64,000 bases of DNA. It comes from an uncultured Flavobacteriales bacterium (lineage in GTDB: Bacteria > Bacteroidota > Bacteroidia > Flavobacteriales_D > Crocinitomicaceae). The translations under genes and the position numbers were made by a program. The stretch covers positions 144,742-208,741 of the forward strand of contig CALEIK010000026.1 in assembly GCA_937876195.1 (NCBI GenBank), written 5' to 3'. Shown here piece after piece: positions 1 through 9,462 of this stretch (the first letter of the stretch is position 1; every line of letters begins with the position of its first letter). The notes below the pieces were generated by a model. It did not search any database. It saw only the letters and a list, made by a program, of their open reading frames with translations, and was not told the DNA's origin.

Positions 1-429
1 TCTTCTTTTTTCTCCTCCAGACAGGCTGTTACCTAGATTTTTTCTTACATGGTGTAGACTAAATTCGTCCAACAGCTTCTCCAAACGGTCTTTTCGCTCT
101 TGCTTGTTCAGGTCAGTCATTTCAAGAATCGCCATAATATTGTCTTCTACACTAAGCTTTCTAAACACAGACACTTCCTGAGGTAAATATCCAACACCCA
201 TTTGTGCACGTTTAAACATTGGATAATTTGTAATTTCAATGTCATCAAGGAATACTTTGCCTTTGTCAGGCTTTACCAAACCTACAATCATGTAGAAGGA
301 AGTCGTCTTTCCAGCACCATTCGGACCAAGTAGACCGACGATTTCACCTTGGTTGACCTCCACGGTTACGCCCTTGACAACATCTCGTCCCTTATACGAT
401 TTCCTTATCTCTTGTGTATATAGCTTCAT
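1..429 (-). CDS. lptB: LPS export ABC transporter ATP-binding protein LptB (3' end missing)
   Basis: This is the ATPase of the LptB2FGC complex, which extracts lipopolysaccharide from the inner membrane and drives it toward the outer membrane; it acts on the cytoplasmic face. Translating the minus strand from the ATG at 429 gives a start [15 protein letters not shown], a Walker A motif GPNGAGKT near residues 35-42, a Q-loop region with GYLPQE, and the ABC signature LSGGEKRR just before the window edge, so Walker B and the H-loop are cut off. The Q-loop and short N-terminus are typical of LptB rather than other ABC ATPases. It lies 12 bp downstream of the DUF5686 gene and in the same direction as tatC, so co-transcription is likely. 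The family assignment is strong; only the truncation limits it. Confidence 0.93.
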   Translation of the reverse strand, partial: MKLYTQEIRKSYKGRDVVKGVTVEVNQGEIVGLLGPNGAGKTTSFYMIVGLVKPDKGKVFLDDIEITNYPMFKRAQMGVGYLPQEVSVFRKLSVEDNIMAILEMTDLNKQERKDRLEKLLDEFSLHHVRKNLGNSLSGGEKRR

Positions 430-441
430 GCAAAATTCATG

Positions 442-2916
442 TTAGAAGTTAATAACGTATTTCCCACGTATTCCAAACGTTTCAAGATCGGTTACTTTAA
501 CCCCTGGATCCAAATGTGTTAAACGCCAAAAAACATCAACCCGTATTAGTTTTAAAATATTTTCTATCCCCATGGATACTTCAACATAAGGAGTATCGCC
601 AAAACGTTTGGTAAAATCGGGAAGTACCATTTCTGAAGAATGGCGATCACTGATATCTCCGTAAAGACCTCTAGCCGTTGTTACCAATCGTAGTTTGGCT
701 TTTTTTACAAGCGGTATTCTATCAAAAATTACACCGTCCCAGTGATGTTCCAACAAAACAGAAACATATCGATCAGAAATAAATTCGAAGAAATTCATTT
801 TGTTGTAAGCGTTCGTCATCAACCAATACGACTGATTTCCTTCGTGCACCTTCAAAAATGGATACGCCGCTGTACCATTGATATAGCCAAAAATGACTTC
901 ATACCTCAATCGTCCTATGACACCAAGTTTAGCAATATGCTCTACTATCAGGTCAAATTTTTGATAATTGTAATCAGCACCAAACAGGTTTTTTACGCCA
1001 AATATTCCTTGAACCGAAATAATCGGGAATTTGGATCGAATTGAGGTACGATCAAAAGCCCCTGAAATGAACTCTTCGTTTTTTGCCCAGCGATACCGCA
1101 AGGTAAGCTCGGTTGTCTGAATACGGTTGATGGTGTCATTCAAGCCTGTATCTGGATTGACACGAACGTAATTTGCCCTTCCCAAAGCGGTATATTCTTT
1201 CCATTCAAACCCACCGAATATAATAATGTCCTTGTGTATATCCTTTTCTAAGTTAATTCCCGCTTTTTCGACAAATGTCAATTTATCCAAAGGTCCCGTT
1301 CTAAACAATGTCCCAAATGTAGACCCAACTGCTGCGGCAGTGGGTGACTGACCGATCTGTTCCAAGTCATAATTGTAATACGCAGAGAGCATTCCACGCT
1401 TTTTTGGGGTTACATTGAAACGCATCGTTCCACCGTATTTGAACTCTTCATCTCCAAAACCGTAAGCAATTCTTCCTCCAAATTCAATCCGTCGACTAAA
1501 ATTATTGGAAGTCCGCAAGGCTAACCCCAAACGATAGGTCTCCACAGGGTTAAAACTCATAAGCGCAAATGCGTCACCAATTTCTATTTTATTTACAGGA
1601 TAATATCCAGTGGATAATAGGTAAATGGTGTTCTTTAACGTCCTAAAAAAGCGCAGTGTATTTAAGGAATCAACCATCTCATCTATTCCCTCTTCTTTGG
1701 GACCAAGTGGTTCATGTCGGATCGCGGCCCAATATTCATCTGAACGAAGATTAGCACTATCCATTACCTCTACAGTACTGTTTGTGCGATAAAAGTCAGC
1801 TGGATGTTCTTTGTTTATAATGTAATTTTTTCGTGTCGAGTGACGGCGGCCAAACATCCCAATGACTTTTGTCTTTTTGGTGATTTTTAAATCTGCAATC
1901 ATTCGTTCACTCGTGAGCATCCAGACCTCAGGAGCCACTTGCTCAAATTCATGTTCAATGTACAGGTCTTGTACATAGTTAATGTTCGCCCATGGTGAAA
2001 TATTGGCTTTAAATCGTTTCACTGCATAGGTCGTGTCATGGATCCACATTTCGCCCTCAAACGTCATGTCACCCGTTCGTTTAGGCTTGAATGTCAACTG
2101 GTAGCACCAATAATTATCAATGAACATGGAATCTTCAAGATAAAATCGGTAAAAATTGCGCGCGTAGTTGGATACGGGACTAATGAATAACTTATTAAAC
2201 AAGTCGAGATTGTTATCATAGATGTTTACATCTAAGTACATGTCTCCCATGAATTGATTAAGCTCTAGGTTTTCAACCCCACTTATTTTGCTTGCTTTGA
2301 CGATCTCTCGTTTCTTCTTAGGATTCTTTTTGTAATAGTAGTCGGAGACTGATTCGCTTAGTATCACTGGCAAGAAGTTCTTCCCTCCTTCGACAGAATC
2401 AATATATTCTGTAAGGATTTCTAGTTTTTTCACCATTTCCCGATCCTTGAATTTTTCATCGAGATTGTTCAGATCGAGTTGCACCTTGTTGTATACTTCG
2501 TACTCGTACGCTTCGAGCTTTTCCTTGTTATTGATGTGCTTATTCGCGATTACTTTTTTGTGCAGAATCGTTGAGGGGAACTCGTCCGGCGCTTTTACGA
2601 CCACCTCTTCGTAGTCGGTTGTTAATACGGGCAGTTGTACATTAATTATTTGGGATTGATCCAACTCAATGTACCGTTTCACCTTAATGTAACCTGAGAA
2701 AGAGAATATCAGGGTATCTGTGGCGTAATACGTTTCAATCATGTATTTACCAGCGGTATCGGTGAATGTGCCTATTTTTGAATCTAAGAAGTGAACCGTG
2801 ACAAAAGGCATGGGTTCACCAGTGATTTCATCTGTCACGACACCTTCAACTTTTGTCTTTTGAGCAAAAGAAATCAGTGGAAAAAGAAATAAGAAAATAA
2901 GTATTTTGAATTTCAT
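442..2916 (-). CDS. DUF5686 and carboxypeptidase-like regulatory domain outer-membrane protein
   Basis: An 824-residue protein with a signal peptide (residues 1-18, ending SFAQ), a carboxypeptidase-D regulatory-like beta-sandwich (about 21-95, with the GVVTDEITGEPMPFVTV pattern), and a long C-terminal part rich in alternating beta strands that matches the DUF5686 family. These proteins are widespread in Bacteroidota and are predicted to form an outer-membrane barrel with an N-terminal periplasmic domain like that of TonB-dependent receptors, but no plug domain is visible. The function is not known. The gene lies between tatC (51 bp upstream) and lptB (12 bp downstream) on the same strand, which fits an envelope role. 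The ATG at 2916 is supported by the signal peptide that follows directly. Confidence 0.85.
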   Translation of the reverse strand: MKFKILIFLFLFPLISFAQKTKVEGVVTDEITGEPMPFVTVHFLDSKIGTFTDTAGKYMIETYYATDTLIFSFSGYIKVKRYIELDQSQIINVQLPVLTTDYEEVVVKAPDEFPSTILHKKVIANKHINNKEKLEAYEYEVYNKVQLDLNNLDEKFKDREMVKKLEILTEYIDSVEGGKNFLPVILSESVSDYYYKKNPKKKREIVKASKISGVENLELNQFMGDMYLDVNIYDNNLDLFNKLFISPVSNYARNFYRFYLEDSMFIDNYWCYQLTFKPKRTGDMTFEGEMWIHDTTYAVKRFKANISPWANINYVQDLYIEHEFEQVAPEVWMLTSERMIADLKITKKTKVIGMFGRRHSTRKNYIINKEHPADFYRTNSTVEVMDSANLRSDEYWAAIRHEPLGPKEEGIDEMVDSLNTLRFFRTLKNTIYLLSTGYYPVNKIEIGDAFALMSFNPVETYRLGLALRTSNNFSRRIEFGGRIAYGFGDEEFKYGGTMRFNVTPKKRGMLSAYYNYDLEQIGQSPTAAAVGSTFGTLFRTGPLDKLTFVEKAGINLEKDIHKDIIIFGGFEWKEYTALGRANYVRVNPDTGLNDTINRIQTTELTLRYRWAKNEEFISGAFDRTSIRSKFPIISVQGIFGVKNLFGADYNYQKFDLIVEHIAKLGVIGRLRYEVIFGYINGTAAYPFLKVHEGNQSYWLMTNAYNKMNFFEFISDRYVSVLLEHHWDGVIFDRIPLVKKAKLRLVTTARGLYGDISDRHSSEMVLPDFTKRFGDTPYVEVSMGIENILKLIRVDVFWRLTHLDPGVKVTDLETFGIRGKYVINF

Positions 2917-2967
2917 TTAATTATTCTTGTTTCTAAGCGCTAATCAACAAAATAGGGATGAGTAATC

Positions 2968-3756
2968 TTAATCTTGTTTGTTTTTTGCATTCTTTTCAAC
3001 TCGTGAAGATACAATAATTCCCGCTTCATAAAGCAGTATGATAGGAATACTCACAATTACTTGACTTATAAGGTCTGGAGGCGTAATCACGGCGGAAAGT
3101 ATTAAAATACCCACAATGGCATGTTTTCTATATTTCCTTAAGAATTCAGGTGTTATAACACCCAGCTTTGTGAAAATATAAGAAACGACAGGAAGAAGAA
3201 ACAATAATCCAGAGTAAAATACAGTGGATAAAATGGTACTCATGTACGAGTTAATGGTGAAAATATTTTCAATTTCATCACTGATTTTATAGGATCCAAA
3301 AAACTGAATGCACAATGGAGCAACGATAAAATAACCAAAGGCAATTCCCAGAAAGAAGAGCAGACTTACATAGAAAACAATTCCTTTAGCAACTGACGCT
3401 TCATTTTTCTTAAGTCCAGGTTTTACAAACCGCCAAATTTGATAAAATATAAAGGGAAAAGAAAGTACAATTCCGCCAATAATACTGGTCATTAAAGCAT
3501 ACGAAAACTGTCCCGAAACTGTCATGCTTTGCATAGTCACGGGAACTTCGTCTACACAAACATTGAGATACTGGCAGATAAGTTTGAAGGAAATGAAATC
3601 TGGATTTCTCATCGAGAGAAATAGATTTTCCATGATCCATTCTTGATAGAACCATAAAACGGTGGCCACCACAACAATTGCAATTGCTATGCGCACCAGT
3701 CTCCATCTTAATTCTTCAAGATGACCAAGAAAAGTCATTTGTTTTTCGTTCTCCAT
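2968..3756 (-). CDS. tatC: Sec-independent protein translocase TatC
   Basis: TatC is the six-helix inner-membrane receptor that binds twin-arginine signal peptides. The protein starts MENEKQMTFLGHLEELRWRL, the classic cytoplasmic N-terminal motif of the family, followed by several hydrophobic segments, a large periplasmic loop (about residues 30-80) and the conserved region with ITPPD near the C-terminus. The reading frame is open 21 codons further upstream, but that extension is a hydrophobic stretch absent from the family, so the ATG at 3756 is preferred; a TAnnTTTG box just upstream agrees. Length (262 residues) is normal for the family. No tatA is seen in the window. It is divergent from recQ. 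Confidence 0.95.
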   Translation of the reverse strand: MENEKQMTFLGHLEELRWRLVRIAIAIVVVATVLWFYQEWIMENLFLSMRNPDFISFKLICQYLNVCVDEVPVTMQSMTVSGQFSYALMTSIIGGIVLSFPFIFYQIWRFVKPGLKKNEASVAKGIVFYVSLLFFLGIAFGYFIVAPLCIQFFGSYKISDEIENIFTINSYMSTILSTVFYSGLLFLLPVVSYIFTKLGVITPEFLRKYRKHAIVGILILSAVITPPDLISQVIVSIPIILLYEAGIIVSSRVEKNAKNKQD

Positions 3757-3765
3757 GTCTGATGC

Positions 3766-3773
3766 CAAAAGTA
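3766..3773 (-). promoter_or_regulatory. Candidate -7 box for tatC
   Basis: On the minus strand these bases read TACTTTTG, an exact match to the Bacteroidota -7 consensus TAnnTTTG, with TTTG sequences about 16 to 22 bases further upstream that could serve as the -33 element. The ATG of tatC is only 9 bases away, implying a very short leader. Assigned by pattern only. Confidence 0.45.
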
Positions 3774-3927
3774 CAAAACAGACTTCAATCAAAAACAAAA
3801 ATAGTAGATTGACAGACAATTCATTTAATCATAATATTCAAAGAATAATTTTTTAATAGCATGTTGCGTGGTTTTTTTTAGTATTTTAGATTATACGTTA
3901 AAGTATTCGATACATTTTTTGTGAAGC

Positions 3928-6108
3928 ATGGTAAAGATTGACTTGCAGGAAGCCCTAAAAAAGTATTTTGGGTTCAGCAGTTTTAAAGGAGAACAAGAGG
4001 ATATTATTCACAATGTTCTAGATGGCAATAACACCTTTGTTATTATGCCAACAGGTGGTGGTAAATCTATGTGTTATCAGCTCCCAGCCATGTTATCAGA
4101 AGGTACTGCAATTGTTGTTTCTCCATTAATCGCCTTGATGAAGAATCAAGTAGATGCGATGCGAAGTGTTAGCAACGATGAATCGGTTGCCCACTTTTTA
4201 AATTCATCCTTGACGAAAACAGAAAGTACACGTGTAAAGAACGATATTCGTCTCGGTAACACGAAATTATTGTATGTAGCTCCAGAATCGCTCACGAAAC
4301 AAGAAACAATTCAATTTTTAACGGAAGTAAAGATTTCGTTTTTTGCCATTGATGAAGCGCATTGTATTTCTGAGTGGGGACATGATTTCAGACCTGAATA
4401 CAGACGTTTAAGAGAGATATTTGAAGAAATTACGGATGTTCCTATCATCGCTTTGACAGCAACAGCCACTCCTAAGGTGCAAAACGATATTCAGAAAAAC
4501 TTGAATATGCTGGATGCACGGGTGTTTAAATCATCTTTTAATAGAGATAATTTGTACTATCAAATTCTTCCTAAAAAGGACGTTGAGAAACAAATCATCA
4601 AATACATTCGAACGCAAGCTGGTAAAAGCGGTATCATTTATTGCTTAAGCCGTAAAAAGGTGGAAGAATTGGCAGAATTGCTGCAAGTAAACGGCATCAA
4701 TGCGCTGCCATATCATGCTGGACTAGATAGTGCTACCCGAGGAAAGCATCAAGACATGTTTTTGATGGAAGACGTAGAGGTAATTGTCGCTACAATCGCA
4801 TTTGGAATGGGGATTGATAAACCCGATGTTCGTTTTGTGATTCATCACGATATTCCAAAATCGTTGGAAAGTTACTACCAAGAAACTGGTCGAGCAGGTC
4901 GAGATGGAGGAGAAGGGGAGTGCATCTCATTCTATCGCTACAAAGATGTTGAGAAGCTAGAGAAATTTTTGCAGGGAAAACCTGTTGCTGAACAGGAAAT
5001 TGGTCGCCAATTACTCAATGAAATTGCCTCTTATTCTGAAACATCAGTCTGCCGAAGAAAAATGATTTTGCATTACTTTGGGGAAGAGTTTGATGAGGCC
5101 AATTGCCATGAAATGTGTGATAATTGCCGTACACCGAAGGAAAAACAAGAAGGTAGTGAATATGTGCTTCAATTGTTACAGTCCATTGAATTACTCAAAG
5201 AGACGCAGCGATCAAAGCACTATTGCTCATTTTTGGCGGGAATCAGAACTTCGGATATCAAAGCGTATAAACAGGACGAGCTTCCGCTTTTTGGAATAGG
5301 AAGGCACAAGGACGAACATTTTTGGAATGCTGTTATTCGACAAACAGTTGTAGCGGGACTGGCATTTAAGGACATTGAGACATACGGCGTTTTGAAACTT
5401 ACAGATGCGGGAAGGGCATTTATTGCCAATCCAACTTCATTTATGCTGATAAAAGAAAGAGATTATCTTGTCGAAGATGATGATGCAGCAGTGATTACTG
5501 GAAATGGAGGAGCTGCGTTTGATCAGGTGTTATACAATCAATTACTGGACTTGCGCAAAAGCTTGTCGAAACAAAAAGGAATTCCACCTTTCGTGATTTT
5601 TCAAGAGCCTTCGTTAAAGGATATGTGTTTTCAATACCCAATTACGATTGATGAATTGACAAATATCCAAGGTGTTGGGCACGGAAAAGCAACACGTTAT
5701 GGAGCTCCATTTGTAGCGCTGATAAGTCGCTACGTAGAGGATAATGAAATTGAACGACCACAAGATTTGGTGGTAAAAAGCGTGGTGAACAAATCCGGGC
5801 TTAAAGTACAATTGATCCAAAATATCGACCGTAAATTACCCCTAGATGATATCGGTCGTGCACAGGGGAAAACCTTGGATGAGGTGATCGATGAAATTGA
5901 AGCAATTGTGGTTTCTGGAACAAAAGTAAACATCAACTATTACATCGATGATATCCTAGATCAAGATACCCAAGATGATATTTATGAGTATTTCTCTGAA
6001 GCTGAAACTGATGACCTGAAAGCTGCTTACGACGAATTCGACGGTGATTATTCCGAAGAAGAATTGCGTTTAATGTGGATTAAGTTTATGAGTGAAATGG
6101 CGAATTAA
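3928..6108 (+). CDS. recQ: ATP-dependent DNA helicase RecQ
   Basis: A 3'-5' DNA helicase acting in recombination and replication-fork repair. The 726-residue protein has Walker A TGGGKS (about 42-47), the DEAH box at 142-145 followed by CISEWGHDFRP, the helicase C domain with the GRAGRDG motif, a RecQ zinc-binding domain with cysteines at about 375, 393, 397 and 400, a winged-helix region, an HRDC domain from about 530, and a C-terminal helix-turn-helix extension with an acidic tail. This is the long RecQ form common in Bacteroidota. It starts at the ATG at 3928 and is divergent from tatC. Downstream lies a cluster of repeats and then the convergent capsule operon. Confidence 0.97.
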   Translation: MVKIDLQEALKKYFGFSSFKGEQEDIIHNVLDGNNTFVIMPTGGGKSMCYQLPAMLSEGTAIVVSPLIALMKNQVDAMRSVSNDESVAHFLNSSLTKTESTRVKNDIRLGNTKLLYVAPESLTKQETIQFLTEVKISFFAIDEAHCISEWGHDFRPEYRRLREIFEEITDVPIIALTATATPKVQNDIQKNLNMLDARVFKSSFNRDNLYYQILPKKDVEKQIIKYIRTQAGKSGIIYCLSRKKVEELAELLQVNGINALPYHAGLDSATRGKHQDMFLMEDVEVIVATIAFGMGIDKPDVRFVIHHDIPKSLESYYQETGRAGRDGGEGECISFYRYKDVEKLEKFLQGKPVAEQEIGRQLLNEIASYSETSVCRRKMILHYFGEEFDEANCHEMCDNCRTPKEKQEGSEYVLQLLQSIELLKETQRSKHYCSFLAGIRTSDIKAYKQDELPLFGIGRHKDEHFWNAVIRQTVVAGLAFKDIETYGVLKLTDAGRAFIANPTSFMLIKERDYLVEDDDAAVITGNGGAAFDQVLYNQLLDLRKSLSKQKGIPPFVIFQEPSLKDMCFQYPITIDELTNIQGVGHGKATRYGAPFVALISRYVEDNEIERPQDLVVKSVVNKSGLKVQLIQNIDRKLPLDDIGRAQGKTLDEVIDEIEAIVVSGTKVNINYYIDDILDQDTQDDIYEYFSEAETDDLKAAYDEFDGDYSEEELRLMWIKFMSEMAN

Positions 6109-6121
6109 TGGGTTCTAGTTT

Positions 6122-6325
6122 TTAACACAGAGTAACAGAGTTTAGAAGTTCACAGAGGAATCTTTAAGTTTGTTTTCGCCTCTCGAGATTAGTTAATATA
6201 ACTTTTTTCAACACAGAGTAAAGGAGTTTAGGAGGTCACAGAGAAATTTAAGTCTTATTTAATGCGCAGCGATTACAGAGAAATTTACCTCTGTGTACCT
6301 CTGTTCAACCTCTGTGTTTAACTAA
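6122..6325. repeat. Cluster of 'cacagag' intergenic repeats
   Basis: Two direct copies of about 47 bp (6122-6168 and 6208-6253) share the core AACACAGAGTA, GAGTTTAG and TCACAGAG. A third, inverted block (about 6276-6322) carries several CCTCTGTG/CTCTGT units, so the region can fold into long imperfect hairpins. It fills the space between convergent recQ and the polysaccharide operon and could act as a bidirectional terminator; it also resembles dispersed repeats common in environmental Bacteroidota genomes. No gene is visible here. Confidence 0.6.
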
Positions 6326-6351
6326 ATGTATGAGGCATTAAAGCAGATAAT

Positions 6352-7101
6352 CTAAATTAAACTAGTATTTTTTAGGGTTAGTTCTCCCAATTTGTGGAAA
6401 TAAGGGTCACGTAGATTTTTTTCCAATAGCATCAAGTGTTCCATGCGGTGACAATCGGTAGACACAAAATCGAGTTCACCACTATCAACCAATAAACGGG
6501 CTTGTTTCAAGACATCAGGACCATAATGCCCACCCAATGAGTTGTAATTCAACTGTATGCTGATTCCTTTTGCACGCCATTCTTTTGCTTTTTCGATGGA
6601 TCCATGCAAGAATTCATAGCGTTCGAAATGCGCCAAAACAGGCTTATAGCCTTGGGTAATCAATTCAAAAAATAACTTTTCGATGTTGCTTGGTTCTACA
6701 TGAAATGAAAATTCAAACAAGAGATATTTATCACCAAACGTGAGTAAAGGTTCTTTTCTTTCTAATTTTTCTAGTAGTGTTTCATCAAAGTAATACTCTG
6801 CAGCTGCTTCAATTTGTATGTTTAATCCAGAACGTTCAATTTCTGTGCGTACTTTTTCCAATCCACTGAGAATAATTTCAGGTGTATTTCGATAATAATC
6901 GCTCATGATGTGCGGCGTCGTAATCACCTTCGTGAATCCCATCGCTTCAAATTTAGCGAGCATAGCAATAGTGTCATCCATGCTCCTTGAACCATCATCG
7001 ATTCCAGGTATTAAATGACTATGCATATCTACCTTCAGCGACGACAAATCGAAGGGATCTCCCTTTTTTGTTTCCCGAAAGATAGATTTGATCCAGCCCA
7101 T
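6352..7101 (-). CDS. CpsB/CapC-type PHP-domain tyrosine phosphatase
   Basis: A 249-residue PHP-fold metalloenzyme similar to CpsB/YwqE, which dephosphorylates tyrosine kinases that control capsule export and polymerisation. Metal-binding motifs are visible: DMHSHLIPGIDDGS (His27 and His29), a central His in TPHIMSDYY, and STDCH near residue 215. It is the last gene of the polysaccharide operon; its ATG overlaps the stop codon of the rfbB-like gene by one base (TAATG), which suggests translational coupling. No cognate tyrosine kinase (Wzc-like) is present in the window, so the target is probably encoded elsewhere. Family assignment is firm; substrate is inference. Confidence 0.88.
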   Translation of the reverse strand: MGWIKSIFRETKKGDPFDLSSLKVDMHSHLIPGIDDGSRSMDDTIAMLAKFEAMGFTKVITTPHIMSDYYRNTPEIILSGLEKVRTEIERSGLNIQIEAAAEYYFDETLLEKLERKEPLLTFGDKYLLFEFSFHVEPSNIEKLFFELITQGYKPVLAHFERYEFLHGSIEKAKEWRAKGISIQLNYNSLGGHYGPDVLKQARLLVDSGELDFVSTDCHRMEHLMLLEKNLRDPYFHKLGELTLKNTSLI

Positions 7102-8156
7102 TATCGATTTTGATACATTTTTTCGTAGTAATTACGATAACTACCACTGGTGATTTCATCCACCCAATCTGTATTTGCCAAATACCAATCAACCGTTTTT
7201 TCTAATCCTTCTTCAAATGTAATCGATGGTTTCCAGCCCAATTCTTTTTCAATTTTAGAGGCATCAATGGCATAACGTAAATCATGACCTGCACGATCAG
7301 TCACAAAAGTGATCAATTCTTCACTTTCACCATCAGCACGATTTAATTTCTTGTCCAAAAGACGGCATAAATGACGCACCAAAGCAATGTTTGTCCACTC
7401 ATTCAAGCCACCTACATTATAGGATTCACCGACGCGTCCTCTGTGAAAAACCGTGTCAATTGCACTTGCGTGGTCATTCACCCATAACCAGTCGCGTATA
7501 TTTTCACCTTTCCCATAGACCGGAAGTGGTTTTTTATGCACGATGTTATTGATCATCAATGGAATTAACTTCTCTGGGAAATGGTGACTTCCATAATTAT
7601 TAGAACAATTTGATATTTTGATTGGTAACCCGTAGGTGTGGTAAAAAGCATTCACAAAATGATCGGACGATGCTTTGGAAGCAGAGTAGGGACTTCGTGG
7701 GTCGTATGCTGTTCGTTCGGTAAACAATCCTTCATTTCCAAGCGAGCCATATACTTCATCGGTTGACACATGGTGAAATACGTGATTTTCTCCTTTCCAA
7801 AAATCCTTCGCTTTTTGCAACAGATTCACCGTCCCAACGACATTTGTCATTACAAATTCCATCGGTCCTTCAATGGATCGGTCTACATGAGATTCTGCAG
7901 CCAAATGGATAACGTCTGAGATTTGATAGTCGTTAAAAACCTGCTCAATGGCATTTGCATCAACAATGTCTGCCTTTACAAATGCATAGTTGGATGCATT
8001 TTCAACATCTGTAAGGTTTTTGAGATTGCCTGCATAGGTCAATTTGTCCAAACATATAAATCTGTACGTCGGATATTTATTTACCATCAAACGAACAAGG
8101 TGCGAACCGATAAATCCAGCTCCTCCTGTAATTAATATGTTTTTCTCCCAATTCAT
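7101..8156 (-). CDS. rfbB: dTDP-glucose 4,6-dehydratase
   Basis: An extended short-chain dehydrogenase that converts dTDP-glucose to dTDP-4-keto-6-deoxyglucose, the entry point to rhamnose and other deoxysugars. The 351-residue protein has the NAD motif GGAGFIG (11-17), the catalytic triplet TDE at 132-134 in HVSTDEVYGS, and YSASK with Tyr157 and Lys161. SNNYGSHHFPEKLIP is the typical substrate-binding segment of RmlB/RfbB. The other rml genes (rfbA, rfbC, rfbD) are not in this window. It lies one base after the wbpA-like gene and overlaps the phosphatase gene start, so it belongs to the same operon. Confidence 0.95.
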   Translation of the reverse strand: MNWEKNILITGGAGFIGSHLVRLMVNKYPTYRFICLDKLTYAGNLKNLTDVENASNYAFVKADIVDANAIEQVFNDYQISDVIHLAAESHVDRSIEGPMEFVMTNVVGTVNLLQKAKDFWKGENHVFHHVSTDEVYGSLGNEGLFTERTAYDPRSPYSASKASSDHFVNAFYHTYGLPIKISNCSNNYGSHHFPEKLIPLMINNIVHKKPLPVYGKGENIRDWLWVNDHASAIDTVFHRGRVGESYNVGGLNEWTNIALVRHLCRLLDKKLNRADGESEELITFVTDRAGHDLRYAIDASKIEKELGWKPSITFEEGLEKTVDWYLANTDWVDEITSGSYRNYYEKMYQNR

Positions 8157-8157
8157 C

Positions 8158-9462
8158 CTATAAGCTCCAGTATTCCAAATCGTTTATTTTTCCTTTAAAT
8201 ATTCCCTTCACATCGACAAAAACACCCTTATCGTCATTCATCATGGCTTTAAAGTCATTTTCTGTCAGTGTTTTATATTCTTTGTGATTCACAGCAACAA
8301 TCACAGCATCGTAGTCATTTGTCGGTTTCGCGACCAATCCTACACCATATTCGTGCATCATTTCATCCGAAGAGGCATGTGGATCAACTAGGTCGACTTT
8401 TACTTGGAACGACTTCAACTCATTGATGATGTCAATTACTTTCGAATTTCGAATATCGCTCACATCTTCTTTAAAAGTGGCACCCATTACCAATACTTTC
8501 GCATCTTGAATGTGTTTTCCTTTTGCAAGAATTTTCTTCACGGTTTGTTTACCAATATAAAATCCCATGGAATCATTCACGTAGCGACCGCTCGTAATTA
8601 CTTTAGAGTGATAACCAGCTTGCTGTGCCTTATGCGTTAAATAGTATGGATCTACACCGATGCAATGTCCACCTACCAATCCTGGCGAAAATTTCAAGAA
8701 ATTCCACTTCGTTCCAGCGGCCTCTAACACATCAAACGTATTGATATTTAGCTTGTTAAATATGATGGAAAGTTCGTTGATCAAGGCGATATTGACATCA
8801 CGTTGTGTGTTTTCAATAATTTTTGCAGCTTCAGCTACTTTGAGAGAAGTCGCACGGTGAACTCCAGCCCCAACGACCAATTCGTACGTTTTGGCAATTT
8901 CTTCCAACGATTCGTCACAGCAACCTGAAACGACTTTGATCACATTTTGAAGTGTATGTTCTTTATCTCCTGGATTGATACGCTCAGGTGAGTAACCGAT
9001 TTTAAAATCGTCACGGAATTTTAGTCCGGATACTTCTTCCAAAACTGGGACACAATCTTCTTCAGTACAGCCTGGATACACAGTAGATTCAAAAACGACA
9101 TAATCGCCCTTTTTCAATACTTTTCCAACTGTAGCCGTAGCCCCTAAAAGTGGTTTTAGGTTTGGTAGATTGGCATCGTCAATGGGTGTAGGGACTGCGA
9201 CCACGAAAAACGAGACGTCTTTTAAATCGTCTATGTTTGAAGTGAAGGTAATATCACATCCGTCAAATTCCGAAGCGTCCAATTCATTGCTTGGATCAAT
9301 GTTTTTCTTCATCAATTCAACGCGCTCGTCGTTGATGTCAAATCCGACAACTTTAATTTTGCGCGCAAATTCTAAAGCGATCGGTAGTCCAACGTATCCA
9401 AGTCCGATTACGGCAAGTTTTGCTTCTTTACTGAGTAGTTTGTTATAAATCGAGTTGCTCAT
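8158..9462 (-). CDS. UDP-N-acetylhexosamine 6-dehydrogenase (WbpA/WbpO/TviB type)
   Basis: An NAD-dependent enzyme that oxidises the C6 of UDP-GlcNAc or UDP-GalNAc to the uronic acid. The 434-residue protein has the Rossmann motif GLGYVGLP (20-27), the SPERINPGD segment typical of the TviB/WbpO branch, and the active-site motif GGHCIGVDP with Cys267. It differs clearly from the UDP-glucose dehydrogenase in the same operon, which has GGSCFPKD. Next to WbpB-, WbpD- and WbpE-like genes it most likely supplies UDP-GlcNAcA as the first step to UDP-2,3-diacetamido-2,3-dideoxyglucuronic acid (WbpA role); WbpO activity toward UDP-GalNAc cannot be excluded from sequence alone. Its start overlaps the preceding gene by 20 bp. 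Confidence 0.88.
   Translation of the reverse strand: MSNSIYNKLLSKEAKLAVIGLGYVGLPIALEFARKIKVVGFDINDERVELMKKNIDPSNELDASEFDGCDITFTSNIDDLKDVSFFVVAVPTPIDDANLPNLKPLLGATATVGKVLKKGDYVVFESTVYPGCTEEDCVPVLEEVSGLKFRDDFKIGYSPERINPGDKEHTLQNVIKVVSGCCDESLEEIAKTYELVVGAGVHRATSLKVAEAAKIIENTQRDVNIALINELSIIFNKLNINTFDVLEAAGTKWNFLKFSPGLVGGHCIGVDPYYLTHKAQQAGYHSKVITSGRYVNDSMGFYIGKQTVKKILAKGKHIQDAKVLVMGATFKEDVSDIRNSKVIDIINELKSFQVKVDLVDPHASSDEMMHEYGVGLVAKPTNDYDAVIVAVNHKEYKTLTENDFKAMMNDDKGVFVDVKGIFKGKINDLEYWSL

Noticed and set aside
3757..3819. Longer N-terminus for TatC
   Set aside because: The extension is hydrophobic, unlike the family, and a promoter box lies inside it.
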